Below are positions 53,142 through 62,156 of a stretch of DNA of 64,000 nt, piece after piece. The translations under genes were made by a program, and so were the position numbers. The notes under the pieces are model-generated. The model saw only the letters and a list, made by a program, of their open reading frames with translations, made no database searches and was not told the origin of the DNA. This DNA comes from Burkholderiales bacterium (GTDB lineage: Bacteria > Pseudomonadota > Gammaproteobacteria > Burkholderiales > Casimicrobiaceae). The DNA is taken from NCBI GenBank assembly GCA_020853025.1, contig JADYZP010000039.1, forward strand, positions 1-64,000, read 5' to 3'. The number at the start of each line of letters is the position of its first letter. Position 1 is the first letter of the stretch.

Positions 53142-53728
53142 GAGGCGCGCGCGCCGGCGTGCATGCGGCGCAACCTGTACCAATCCTCGGCGAGCATCGC
53201 CAGGCGGACATGGTCGCGCCAGCGGCCGCCGATTTTCACGTAGCGGCGCGAAAAACCCTCGCGCGTGAAGCCCAGGCGCGCGACCAGCGCCAGCGAGCGC
53301 TGGTTTGAGGGTTGGATGTTGACTTCGACTCGATGCAGCCGCAGCGTGCGAAATGCCACATCGAGCGCCAGCGCCATGCCCTCGGTCATGTAGCCCTGTC
53401 CGTCGTGCGGTGCAAAGCCGAAGTAGCCGAGATAGGTGCTGCAGAACGCGCCGCGAACGATCTCCGAATAGTTGAAGACGCCGACCAGCGCATCGTCGTC
53501 GCGGCGAAACAGCAGATAGCCGGCGTGCGTGGTTACATCGCCGCGTGGCGCATAGCGGCGGACGAAGGCGGTGAAACGCTCGCGCGTATCCGGAGGCCGC
53601 GTCCAGCGGCCGTGCAGCGAACGACTGGCGGCGGCAGCGGCCAGGAACGCGGCGGCATCGCGCATTCGCGGCGGCCGCAGGTAGACCCGCGCGCCGATTG
53701 CGGTCGCGGCGTCCTGGCGGGTAGGCAT
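53138..53728 (-). CDS. GNAT acetyltransferase (RimJ/RimL-like)
   Basis: The 196-residue protein has the RimJ/RimL-type pattern: VYLRPPRMRDAAAFLAAAA, YLLFRRDDDALVGVFNYSEI, the acetyl-CoA loop YFGFAPHDGQGYMTEGMALAL, and RVEVNIQPSNQRSLALVARLGFTREG with the conserved N-x-x-S. These acetylate N-termini of ribosomal proteins or small molecules. A 4-nt overlap couples it to the lipoprotein gene. Substrate unknown. Confidence 0.88.
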   Translation of the reverse strand: MPTRQDAATAIGARVYLRPPRMRDAAAFLAAAAASRSLHGRWTRPPDTRERFTAFVRRYAPRGDVTTHAGYLLFRRDDDALVGVFNYSEIVRGAFCSTYLGYFGFAPHDGQGYMTEGMALALDVAFRTLRLHRVEVNIQPSNQRSLALVARLGFTREGFSRRYVKIGGRWRDHVRLAMLAEDWYRLRRMHAGARAS

Positions 53729-53865
53729 AATGGCAATTTTACTCGACGCGCGAGGACGGCCGGAATGGCGGCATGGGTGGAAGGGCGGCCGGCGCTGGCG
53801 TAACCGCCTGTGTTATTGCGCAGGTCCGGCGCGCAGCCCACCAGGATCTGTACGAGGAGACCAGC

Positions 53866-54546
53866 ATGACGCACCCCAAGAGGCGTGCAACAAAGCGCAT
53901 ATCGTCGGTGACAGCCGCCGCATCGAAGCGTAAACCGAAAACCGCGCCGCCGACCGACGAATCGGCGCTGATCGGCGTCGCGCGCCAGGTGCGCTCGTGG
54001 TCGGACTCGGTGCTGGGCATCGCCGGCGCCGCCGCCGACGTGTCGATCGGTGCGGCCAAGGCGATTCTGGTCCGGCCGGAGCAACGCAATGCCCTTGTCA
54101 GGACCGGTTCCGTCCTGCGCGGCATGCGCGAGGCCGCCGGTCTCTCGGTGAAAGAGGTCGGCGAGGCAATCAATCTCAAGGATCCGGCGCTGCTCGAACT
54201 GGTCGAGAACGGCAAAGTGGCGCTGCCCTTCGAGATCATCCTGCGGCTGGCGTCGGTGCTCGGTCGCAACGATCCGATCTCGTTCGTGATGCGCTTCACG
54301 CGCTCGTACAATCCCGAGGTCTGGCACACGCTGGAGAACCTGGGAATCGGCCGCTTCGCCGTCCAGGCCGGACGCGAGCGGGAGTTCGCCAATATCTATC
54401 GCGGCAGCGATGCGGCGCGTCGTCTTTCCGACGAGGACTACGCGGCCGTGCTGGCGTTCACCAAGGCGGCCTTCGAGATGGCGATGGCCTTTCGCGGCAG
54501 CAAGGTCGCGCCCGTCACGCGCCGTTCGAAGGCTGCCCGCTCCTGA
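53866..54546 (+). CDS. XRE-family helix-turn-helix regulator
   Basis: The ATG at 53866 follows GAGGAGA. The 226-residue protein has a basic tail (1-27), a helical spacer, and a Cro/C1-type HTH at about 83-138 (LRGMREAAGLSVKEVGEAINL, then LLELVENGKVALPFEIILRLASVLG). About 90 further residues include SYNPEVWHTLENLGIGRF and a C-terminal helical region. The long extra domain may sense a ligand or bind a partner. It is monocistronic; pepN ends 2 bp downstream convergently, and the GNAT gene is divergent. Confidence 0.8.
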   Translation: MTHPKRRATKRISSVTAAASKRKPKTAPPTDESALIGVARQVRSWSDSVLGIAGAAADVSIGAAKAILVRPEQRNALVRTGSVLRGMREAAGLSVKEVGEAINLKDPALLELVENGKVALPFEIILRLASVLGRNDPISFVMRFTRSYNPEVWHTLENLGIGRFAVQAGREREFANIYRGSDAARRLSDEDYAAVLAFTKAAFEMAMAFRGSKVAPVTRRSKAARS

Positions 54547-54548
54547 CT

Positions 54549-57209
54549 TCAGTCGGCCAGCGTTCGGGTCACGACTTCGGCGACGTCCGGTGAAAGTCCG
54601 GGCGTCGCGACGATCCGCTGCATGGCGGCCTGCATCAGGCCGCGGCGGGGTTCGGGGAATCGCTTCCATAGCCTGAAGGCTCCGGCGACCGTCGCCGCGA
54701 GTTGCGGGTTGGTGGCGTCGAGACCCAGCACGCGGTCTGCGGCGAAGACGTAGCCGCCTCCATCGATGGCGTGGAAGCGCGCGAAGTTGCGCAGCGCGAA
54801 GGCGCCGACCAGCGATCGCACGCGATTCGGATTGCGCGCGTTGAAGCGCGGATGCGCAAGCAATGCCTGCACGCGCGCCAATGCGTCGGTACGCGCCAAC
54901 TGCGCCTCCAACGCGAACCACTTGTCGAGCACCAGCGGTTCGTCGCGCCACCTCGCCTCGAATCGCGCATACAGCGTATCGCGTTCCGGCGCCATGCTGT
55001 CCTTCAACGCCGTCAGCGCGCCGATGCTGTCGGTCATGTTGTCGGCCGCATCATATTGGGAGACGGTCAGCGCGAGCGCCGCGGCGTCGCCCGCTGAACA
55101 CAGATAGCGCAGACAGACATTGGCGAGCTTGCGCGATCCGATCTGGTCGGGTGTGGGCGCATAGGGTGCCGCCACGCGTCGTTCGCGATAGCTGCGCTCG
55201 AACTCGCCGCGCAGTTCGCGCGCGATTCCTTGCAACAGGAAATCGCCGGCGGCGACCATGCCGTCGACGTCGATCATCGGTGTCAGCGAGGCGACGTAGT
55301 CCGGCGACGGCGGCGTCAGCGCAAGCGCCAGCAATGCCGGATCGCTCGCCTGGTCGGTGAGCAGCCCGGCGACGATTCCGGCGAGCGCGACGGGCAGCAC
55401 GAGCGGCCTGCCGTCGCGATGGTCACGGGCCAGCCCAAGCAGCGCGGCGGTGAAGCTGCGTTGTGCGGCGTCCCACCGATTGACCGGATCGCTATCGTGC
55501 GCGGCGAGGAAGGCCAGTTCCCCTTCGGTGTAGTCGAAGACGACGGTGACCGGCGCGGAGAACCCGCGCAGCAGCGAGGGCACCGGCCGCGCATCGATGC
55601 CGGCGAAGCGGAACACCTGCGCGGCCTCGCGCAGGTCGAGTACGCGCGTGGTTCCCACCGGAGCGGCTTCGCCTTCGAGCCGCAGCGGAATGTCGCGGCC
55701 TTGGGAGTCGAGCAGCCCGACCGCGAAAGGCATGTGAAACGGCAGTTTATCCGGTTGTCCCGGAGTGGCCGGCGTGTGCTGCGCGACGTCGAGCGTGTAG
55801 CTCTGCGTTGCCGCGTCGAATTGCGCGCGGACCGTGAGCACCGGCGTGCCGGCTTGCGCGTACCACCGCTTGAACTGTGTCAGGTCGACGCCCGACGCGT
55901 CGTGCATCGCCTGCACGAAGTCATCGCAGGTCACCGCCATGCCGTCATGGCGCTCGAAGTAGAGATCCATGCCGCGGCGGAAGCGCTGCGCCCCGAGCAG
56001 CGTGGGCAGCATCCGGATGACCTCGGCGCCCTTTTCGTAGACCGTCGATGTGTAGAAATTGTTGATCTCGAAGTACTCGTCGGGGCGCACGCCGTGCGCC
56101 ATCGGTCCCGCATCCTCTGGAAACTGCACGCGGCGCAGGTGTTCGACCGCCGAGATGCGCTCGACCGCGCGCGAGTTGAGGTCGCTCGAGAATTCCTGGT
56201 CACGGAAAACCGTCAAGCCTTCCTTCAGCGACAGCTGGAACCAGTCGCGGCAGGTCACGCGGTTGCCGGTCCAGTTGTGGAAGTACTCGTGGCCGACGAC
56301 GGCTTCGATCGCCGCGTAGTCGTCGTCGGTCGCGGTGGCGGGATCGGCTAGCACCAGGCGACTGTTGAAGATGTTGAGCCCCTTGTTCTCCATCGCGCCC
56401 ATGTTGAAGTCGTCGGCGCAGAAGATCATGAAGGCGTTGAGGTCGTATTCGAGTCCGAACCGCTCCTCGTCCCAGCGAAACGCGCGCTTGATCGACTCCA
56501 TCGCGTGCCGGCAGCGCGGGAGATTGGCGGCCGTGGAAAAAATCCTCAGCGCGACGTCGCGCCCCGACCGCGTCGTGAATCGGTCGTCGAGGCAGGCCAG
56601 GTCGCCGGCGACCAGCGCGAACAGGTACGAGGGCTTCGGATGCGGGTCGTGCCACGTCGCGAAGTGCCTGCCGTCGGGCAGCGCGCCCTGCGCCACCAGG
56701 TTGCCGTTGGAGAGCAGGATCGGGAACGCCTTGCGGTCGGCGCGCAGCGTCACCTGGTACCGCGCGAGGACGTCGGGACGGTCCGGGAAGTAGGTGATGC
56801 GGCGGAAGCCTTCCGGCTCGCATTGGGTGCAGAACACGCCCGACGAGATGTACAGGCCTTCGAGTGCGGCATTGCGTGCCGGTGCGATGCGCGATCGCAC
56901 GGTGAGTGTGCCGGCCACCGGCGGGTCGACGACGCTGAGCGTGCCTTCGCCGAAACGCAGGCGTTGCGGGGGCAGCGACACGCCGTCGAGTTCGACGTGG
57001 ACGTCGTCCTGCTGCTCGCCGTCGAGCACCAGCGGCGCCGCACCGTCGGTGCCGACTGCCTCGGGATTGCGCCGGAACGCGAGGCTGGCGGTGACCACCG
57101 TCGATTCGGCTTCGAGCTCAAGCTCGAGATCGACCGAATCGACGAGAAATGACGGAGGCCGATAGTCGAGCCGTCGCTTCACCGGCGTGCCGGCGTCGCG
57201 GGGTGTCAC
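54549..57209 (-). CDS. pepN: Aminopeptidase N
   Basis: This M1 zinc metallopeptidase has 886 residues, near the E. coli size. The exopeptidase motif GAMENKGLN, the zinc site H307EYFH311 with E330 (HEYFHNWTGNR, LKEGLTVFRDQEFS) and the DGMAVTCDDFVQAMHDASG region are present, as is the C-terminal helical domain. It removes N-terminal residues from peptides in the cytoplasm. The FKBP gene lies 11 bp upstream on the same strand, so the two may be co-transcribed. Confidence 0.96.
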   Translation of the reverse strand: MTPRDAGTPVKRRLDYRPPSFLVDSVDLELELEAESTVVTASLAFRRNPEAVGTDGAAPLVLDGEQQDDVHVELDGVSLPPQRLRFGEGTLSVVDPPVAGTLTVRSRIAPARNAALEGLYISSGVFCTQCEPEGFRRITYFPDRPDVLARYQVTLRADRKAFPILLSNGNLVAQGALPDGRHFATWHDPHPKPSYLFALVAGDLACLDDRFTTRSGRDVALRIFSTAANLPRCRHAMESIKRAFRWDEERFGLEYDLNAFMIFCADDFNMGAMENKGLNIFNSRLVLADPATATDDDYAAIEAVVGHEYFHNWTGNRVTCRDWFQLSLKEGLTVFRDQEFSSDLNSRAVERISAVEHLRRVQFPEDAGPMAHGVRPDEYFEINNFYTSTVYEKGAEVIRMLPTLLGAQRFRRGMDLYFERHDGMAVTCDDFVQAMHDASGVDLTQFKRWYAQAGTPVLTVRAQFDAATQSYTLDVAQHTPATPGQPDKLPFHMPFAVGLLDSQGRDIPLRLEGEAAPVGTTRVLDLREAAQVFRFAGIDARPVPSLLRGFSAPVTVVFDYTEGELAFLAAHDSDPVNRWDAAQRSFTAALLGLARDHRDGRPLVLPVALAGIVAGLLTDQASDPALLALALTPPSPDYVASLTPMIDVDGMVAAGDFLLQGIARELRGEFERSYRERRVAAPYAPTPDQIGSRKLANVCLRYLCSAGDAAALALTVSQYDAADNMTDSIGALTALKDSMAPERDTLYARFEARWRDEPLVLDKWFALEAQLARTDALARVQALLAHPRFNARNPNRVRSLVGAFALRNFARFHAIDGGGYVFAADRVLGLDATNPQLAATVAGAFRLWKRFPEPRRGLMQAAMQRIVATPGLSPDVAEVVTRTLAD

Positions 57210-57220
57210 GGTCGTACGGC

Positions 57221-57745
57221 CTATTTCACTTCGAGCAGCTCGACGTCGAAGATGAGGGTTGCGTTGGGCGGAATCACGCCGCCGGCACCGCGCTCGCCGT
57301 ATCCCATGGCGGGAGGAATGATCAGCGTCCGCTGGCCGCCGACCTTCATGCCGACCACGCCTTCGTCCCAGCCACGTATGACCTTGCCGCCACCCAGGAA
57401 GAATCCGAATGGCACCTTGCGGTCGAGCGAACTGTCGAATTTGGCCCCCTTCCCATCGGGCTTGGAAGGGTCGTAGAGCCAGCCTGTGTAATGGACGATC
57501 ACCGGTTTTCCGGAGATTGCTTCCGCTCCAGATCCCTGTTTTTTATCGACTTTCTTCAATTCCTTCGGCATGGCATCCAACTTGCTTACTCCTTCGGTAG
57601 AAAGGCTGCTGGCGGGTGCCTGCGCGAATACGGCGACCGGCGCCGTCGCCAGCATCGAAAACAATGCAAATGTCCACATAAAGGTCGTAGTACATGGCAA
57701 AACGGCGATCATCGGTTCGTTGACACGGTTGCGAGGCGCGGGCAT
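57221..57745 (-). CDS. Secreted FKBP-type peptidyl-prolyl isomerase
   Basis: The ATG at 57745 has AAGGA at good spacing; alternatives are 57775 and 57712. A signal (FALFSMLATAPVAVFAQA) and a short linker lead to an FKBP domain (about 70-174): KPVIVHYTGWLYD, KFDSSLDRKVPFGFFLGGGKVIRGWDEGVVGM, LIIPPAMGYGERGAGG and NATLIFDVELLEV. All active-site aromatics are present. It helps fold periplasmic proteins. A TACAAT box at 57825-57820 could drive it; it may continue into pepN. Confidence 0.9.
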   Translation of the reverse strand: MPAPRNRVNEPMIAVLPCTTTFMWTFALFSMLATAPVAVFAQAPASSLSTEGVSKLDAMPKELKKVDKKQGSGAEAISGKPVIVHYTGWLYDPSKPDGKGAKFDSSLDRKVPFGFFLGGGKVIRGWDEGVVGMKVGGQRTLIIPPAMGYGERGAGGVIPPNATLIFDVELLEVK

Positions 57746-57866
57746 CGATGCGTCCTTGGAAAAACGAGCGTTCAAGAAAATTTGCCCAAGACACGCCGGC
57801 GCGCGCTTGATGGTTACGAATTGTAGCTGACGGCTATGCTCTTTTGCGCGAACGCGGAATTTGGTC

Positions 57867-57872
57867 TATAAA
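57867..57872 (+). promoter_or_regulatory. Possible promoter of the PilZ-like gene
   Basis: TATAAA (57867-57872) with TTGCGC 17 bases upstream (57844-57849) is a moderate promoter match, 104 bp before the start at 57976. The opposite-strand FKBP promoter box lies 45 bp away, so the two genes share a 230-bp divergent control region. Confidence 0.35.
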
Positions 57873-57975
57873 CGCCGGTTCCCTTGCCGTTATCGGCGTC
57901 GTTCGGCACAGTTCGTTCCATGCAGTGGACGCAGCGCGCACGCAGTGGTTTCCCGTCGTACCCACACGAGGCTTC

Positions 57976-59673
57976 ATGTTCGAGTTTTTGACATCCGGAA
58001 CCAAGGAAATCGCGGATCCGCTGGTCTCGGCGAAAACCGTCGCGACCTGGCTGCGCCAATTGCCGGCGCTCGATGTCATCGGGCGCCAATTGGCGGTGAT
58101 GCGCGCATTCGATGCGATGCGTCAGTCGCGCAGGTCGATCGATCTCGCGCGCGTGCAGGCGGTCGAGTACCTGGATGCCGCGCTGGGCGCCGACCGGCGT
58201 CAGCTGATCCGACAGTACGTCGAAAACTACGACAGTGCCCCAAAGCTCGCCGAACGGATCTGGCAGGCGATCTACGACATGTCGCAGGGATTCATGTATG
58301 CGTATCAGCGCACGCTCGAGGAGGCGCTGCGGCAGAGCCACAACGCCCGCTGGAGGCCGCTGTCGCCGCTGCTCTTCGCGCGCCTCTTGCACTACTACGG
58401 GACCGACGCGAAGCTGCGCGTATTCCGGTTCGAGCGCTGGATCCCGGCAAAGTGGATGGACCTGCACCGGACCTACCTGCGCGCATCCGAACTCGGCATC
58501 GATCGAGTTCCCACGGTCCTGGGCAGCGCGGGGCCCAACACGACGCCGTGGACCGTCGAGCAGGAGTACCTGAACGTTTTGCTGATCCACCAGCTCAACA
58601 CCGGCAACATGACGCCGCCGCAGCTCGACTGGGCGATGTCGCAGCTTCGGGCGTGGAGCAGGCGCCTGCAGCTCGACTCCGTTCCGCGATCACCGGAAGG
58701 CTTTTTCGTCGATATCGCCGGCAAGACCGGCTTGGGCCGGCGCACCGGCAACGACTCCGGGTCGATGCTGCGCTATCTCGACACGACGCCGCTGGCGGAC
58801 TCGCTGGACAGGGCCATCGCGGCGCTGCGGCACGCCGAAATCACCGATCAGGGTCCGGCTGGACCGATCAACCAGCTGCGCATCGCGATACTCGAAAAGG
58901 TCGCGCCTTCGGTGTCACCCAATCTCAATGCCGAGCTTCGCCGCGACCCGCGCATCGTCTGTGCGGTTGCCGCGAAGGTCCGTATCGGACTCGCGCGCGT
59001 CTGCCACGAATTGATGCAGAAGGATGCGGGCGACTTCGCCCCCGAGGTCGCTTCCGGTGCCGAGCAGATCGAAGTGTTCGCCGTCGCCGACGGCTCGCGG
59101 GCGAAGCGCCGTGTGCCCGACGAGCACGATTCGCTCGCCGCCAGCCTGTCGTCGTTCTCTGACCCGATGTGGCAGGTCAAGGATCGAAGCGTGGCGGGAC
59201 TGCGCATCGCCGCCTCCGGCGGCATCGGCCAGGCGTTGACGCTCGGCGCGCTGGTCGCGGTCCGGCAGTCCGACCTCTCCGACTGGGTGCTCGGCGTCGT
59301 CCGGCGTCTGAACAAGGTCTCCAACGACGAGGTGGAGGCCGGCATGTCGATCATCGCCGATCGCGTGGTGCCGGTGACGCTGCATGCGGCGCGCCAGCCT
59401 TCCGACGACATGGGATTCGTCGTCGACGGCATCGACGTGTCGACGATGGGCGCGCGTTTCCAAGCGCTCTACCTTCCGCCACCGTCGCGGCCAGACAAGC
59501 CGCTGGCGGTGAAGACGCTGATCGTGCCCACGCAGGAATACTCCGAAGGTCGCAACGTGATCCTGACCACCGGTCGTTCCGTCTACACGATTGCGTTGCG
59601 GCACCTGGTCGAACAGCGTGCCGACTGGAGCTGGGCCGCGATCCAGATGATCGAGAAGAAATCGCGAATCTAG
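57976..59673 (+). CDS. Large PilZ-like protein facing tolA
   Basis: The ATG at 57976 follows CACGAGGC and gives 565 residues, mostly helical. Near the C-terminus, D403xS405xxG408 (KDRSVAGLRIAASG), GALVAVRQ, WVLGVVRRLNKVSND and VEAGMSIIADRVVPVTL resemble a PilZ c-di-GMP receptor domain, although the usual RxxxR motif is not clear before it. The first 380 residues have no fold I recognise, with MRQSRRSIDLARVQAVEYLDA and similar helices. It ends 9 bp from tolA convergently. Signalling through c-di-GMP is a hypothesis. Confidence 0.6.
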   Translation: MFEFLTSGTKEIADPLVSAKTVATWLRQLPALDVIGRQLAVMRAFDAMRQSRRSIDLARVQAVEYLDAALGADRRQLIRQYVENYDSAPKLAERIWQAIYDMSQGFMYAYQRTLEEALRQSHNARWRPLSPLLFARLLHYYGTDAKLRVFRFERWIPAKWMDLHRTYLRASELGIDRVPTVLGSAGPNTTPWTVEQEYLNVLLIHQLNTGNMTPPQLDWAMSQLRAWSRRLQLDSVPRSPEGFFVDIAGKTGLGRRTGNDSGSMLRYLDTTPLADSLDRAIAALRHAEITDQGPAGPINQLRIAILEKVAPSVSPNLNAELRRDPRIVCAVAAKVRIGLARVCHELMQKDAGDFAPEVASGAEQIEVFAVADGSRAKRRVPDEHDSLAASLSSFSDPMWQVKDRSVAGLRIAASGGIGQALTLGALVAVRQSDLSDWVLGVVRRLNKVSNDEVEAGMSIIADRVVPVTLHAARQPSDDMGFVVDGIDVSTMGARFQALYLPPPSRPDKPLAVKTLIVPTQEYSEGRNVILTTGRSVYTIALRHLVEQRADWSWAAIQMIEKKSRI

Positions 59674-59682
59674 CGTGCACCA

Positions 59683-60567
59683 CTAGTCCTGCGGTCGGAC
59701 CTTGAGCGTGAGTACGCGCTGGAAGAGATCCGCGCGGTCGGGGCGCGGCAACGGCGACGACTTCAGTATGGCGCGCTGCACCGCCTCGTCGTAGGCGCGG
59801 CTGCCGCTGGATTTGCGCAGCGTGGCGTCAATGATTTCGCCGGTCGGCAGCTGCACGACCTCGAATATTGCCTCCGGGTTTCCCGGCAGCTCCGACGGTA
59901 CGATCACGTTGCCGCGTACCTTGGCCTGGATGCGGCGAATCCAGTCGGCCTCGGCCTTCGAGCGCGCGGCGGCCTCGGCCGCCTGGCGTGCCCGGACTTC
60001 CGCTTCGCGTTCGGCTTGCGCACGCAGCTGCGCCTCGCGTTCGGCCTGCGCGCGCAGCACCGCGGCCTGCCGCAGCGCACGCTCGCGCGCCTCCTGCTGC
60101 CGGCGCTCCTCCAGCTTGCGCTTCTCTTCGGCCTCCTTTGCTTCGTGCAGCTTGCGTTCGGCTTCCTTGACTTCGCGCAGCTTGCGTTCGACTTCGAGGC
60201 GCTCCGCCTCCGCCTTTTTCTTGCGCTCCTCCTCCTGCTTCGCCTTGAGCGCGATTTCGGCAGCGCGCGGGTCGGGCTTCTCCACCACCGGCTGCGGCTT
60301 GGGCGGCGGCGGCTTGACCTCCGGCACGGGCGCCGGCGGCGGCTCGGGCTCGGGCGGTGGCGGCGGCGGTCGCGGGGCTTCGACCTTCGGCGCCTTCACC
60401 GGCGGTGCGTAAAGCTCGGCGCTGACCGGCACCGGTGGCCGGTTCTGCCACTGTACCGAAAAGACGAGCACGCCCAGAAACGCGAGCTGGACGACGATCG
60501 CCAGCAGCAGCGCCCACCATTTCCCTTTGAGCCGGCGTGGCGGACGTGGTCGGTCGGATTTGACCAT
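59683..60567 (-). CDS. tolA: Cell envelope integrity protein TolA
   Basis: TolA links TolQR in the inner membrane to Pal/TolB at the outer membrane. One membrane helix (17-38, WWALLLAIVVQLAFLGVLVFSV) is followed by a Pro-rich segment and a long Glu/Lys/Ala/Arg coiled coil. A C-terminal TonB-like domain (about 205-294) contains VVQLPTGEIIDATLRKSSGS and the conserved AVQRAILKSSPLP. The 294-residue length is short to normal. tolR and tolQ precede it on the same strand. The usual tolB and pal do not follow; an oppositely oriented gene does. Confidence 0.92.
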   Translation of the reverse strand: MVKSDRPRPPRRLKGKWWALLLAIVVQLAFLGVLVFSVQWQNRPPVPVSAELYAPPVKAPKVEAPRPPPPPPEPEPPPAPVPEVKPPPPKPQPVVEKPDPRAAEIALKAKQEEERKKKAEAERLEVERKLREVKEAERKLHEAKEAEEKRKLEERRQQEARERALRQAAVLRAQAEREAQLRAQAEREAEVRARQAAEAAARSKAEADWIRRIQAKVRGNVIVPSELPGNPEAIFEVVQLPTGEIIDATLRKSSGSRAYDEAVQRAILKSSPLPRPDRADLFQRVLTLKVRPQD

Positions 60568-60598
60568 CGTGTCGGTGCTCCCGGCCTCGCTGCGCGCC

Positions 60599-61009
60599 TC
60601 AAGTCGCCGGCGGATGCGCGAGCAGGCCGACCTTCTTCACGCCGTTGCGCTGCAGGAGGTCGAGTATTGCCAGCACATCTTCGTAGCGCGCGTTCTTGTC
60701 GGCGGCGACGACGACCGGCTGTTCTGCCCGCGCCTGCTTGGCCAGCACGCGGGCGACCAATTCGTCGCGCGTGACCCGCGCGGCGGGCGTGTTGGCTGCC
60801 TGGTCGCGCAGCCACAGCGTCATGTCGTTGCGCAGCGTGACTTCGAGCGGTTGCACCGGTGTGGTGAGCTTGCTGCCGACCGACGGCAGCTCGATCTCGC
60901 CGGGACTCACCAAGGGTGCGGTGACCATGAAGATCACCAGCAGCACCAGCATCACGTCGATGTAGGGCACGACGTTGATCTGGTTGATGGCTTTGCGCGG
61001 GCGTCGCAT
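60599..61009 (-). CDS. tolR: TolR protein
   Basis: TolR is an ExbD-family proton-channel component of the Tol system. One helix (about 11-31) with the conserved aspartate D18 (VVPYIDVMLVLLVIFMV) follows an INQINVVP lead. The periplasmic domain ends with GVKKVGLLAH. The 136-residue length is normal. It lies between tolQ (44 bp) and tolA (31 bp) on the same strand. Confidence 0.93.
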   Translation of the reverse strand: MRRPRKAINQINVVPYIDVMLVLLVIFMVTAPLVSPGEIELPSVGSKLTTPVQPLEVTLRNDMTLWLRDQAANTPAARVTRDELVARVLAKQARAEQPVVVAADKNARYEDVLAILDLLQRNGVKKVGLLAHPPAT

Positions 61010-61053
61010 GCGTCAGTTCACTGGGCCGGCACCTGTCATCGCGGATCCCGGAG

Positions 61054-61722
61054 CTAGCCCTGGCGCTGCAGGATGTTCGAGAACTCCTCGATGAAGGTCT
61101 CGTAGCGCGTGGCCAGACGGTCGACGTCGTGCGTGTAGCGGTTGTAGCCGATGACCGCGGGAATCGCGGCGAAGAGGCCGATTGCCGTGGCGATCAGTGC
61201 CTCGGCGATGCCGGGTGCCACGCTGACCAGCGTCGCCTGCGCGACGTTGGCCAGGCCACGGAACGCGTTCATGATGCCCCATACGGTGCCGAAAAGGCCG
61301 ATGTACGGGGACACCGAGCCGACGGTGGCGAGTCCGGACAGGCTGGCCTCGAGTGTGTCGATCTCGCGCTGGTAGGCAGCGCGCATCGCGCGGCGTGCGG
61401 AATCGAGGGTGACGATCGACGTGCTGCCCTGCTTGCGGTGCTTCGCATATTCGCGAAAGCCGGCGGTGAAAATGTGCTCGATGCCGCCGCCGGTGCGCGC
61501 CTGCGCAGTGCGCTGGTAGAGGTCGCTAAGGTCGCCGCCCTTCCAGAACTCGTCCTCGAAACGGGTGGTCTCGCGGTCGGCGCGCCGCAACTGGAACATC
61601 TTGAGGAAGATCTGCCACCACGACCACAGCGAGAGCAGGATCAGTAGCGCGACCACCGCCTGCACGACGATGGATGCGTGCGCGATCAGCGTGACGAAGG
61701 ACAGGTCGGCATGCACGTTCAA
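61054..61722 (-). CDS. tolQ: TolQ protein
   Basis: TolQ is the MotA/ExbB-family proton-channel subunit. Three helices are seen: ASIVVQAVVALLILLSLWSWWQI at the start, then LATVGSVSPYIGLFGTVWGIMNAF, and APGIAEALIATAIGLFAAIPAVIGYNRY. GLFGTVWGI and EALIATAIGL are the family signatures. Its ATG overlaps the ybgC stop by 4 nt. The 222-residue length is normal. Confidence 0.95.
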   Translation of the reverse strand: MNVHADLSFVTLIAHASIVVQAVVALLILLSLWSWWQIFLKMFQLRRADRETTRFEDEFWKGGDLSDLYQRTAQARTGGGIEHIFTAGFREYAKHRKQGSTSIVTLDSARRAMRAAYQREIDTLEASLSGLATVGSVSPYIGLFGTVWGIMNAFRGLANVAQATLVSVAPGIAEALIATAIGLFAAIPAVIGYNRYTHDVDRLATRYETFIEEFSNILQRQG

Positions 61723-62156
61723 GCGGCAGTCTCCATTCGATTGGCCAGCGGCGCGGGAATACGCACCGGCCGCCAGCGGGCAGCGTCGACGCAGGCCAAC
61801 GTCACGCGCGCGGTGGTCATCACTTCGTCTTCACGGCGCACTTCCTGGCGTGCAACCAGCCGGCTGGCGCCCCGGTGCTCGATTTCGACCGTGACCGTGA
61901 GTACATCGTTCAATCGTGCCGGCTGCAGGAAATCGATCTCGCACCGGCGGACGACGAACACGACGCCATGGTTGTGCTCGAAAGCGGCCAGCGGAAAGCC
62001 GATCGCCTCCAGCCACTCGGTACGCGCGCGTTCCATGTACTTCAGGTAGTTGGCGTAGTAGACGACGCCGGCGGCGTCGGTATCCTCGTAGTAAACGCGG
62101 ACCGGGTGCCGGAAGGGTTCGTTGTCATCCCCCCGAGGCGGCGCTGCGCCGCTCAT
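61719..62156 (-). CDS. ybgC: Tol-Pal associated acyl-CoA thioesterase
   Basis: YbgC is a hot-dog fold acyl-CoA thioesterase at the head of tol operons. The signature [27 protein letters not shown] carries the catalytic aspartate D27. The histidine found in E. coli YbgC (VVYH) is a tyrosine here (VVYY), which I believe is common in this class. The 145-residue length is normal. It overlaps ruvB upstream and tolQ downstream by 4 nt each. Confidence 0.92.
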   Translation of the reverse strand: MSGAAPPRGDDNEPFRHPVRVYYEDTDAAGVVYYANYLKYMERARTEWLEAIGFPLAAFEHNHGVVFVVRRCEIDFLQPARLNDVLTVTVEIEHRGASRLVARQEVRREDEVMTTARVTLACVDAARWRPVRIPAPLANRMETAA

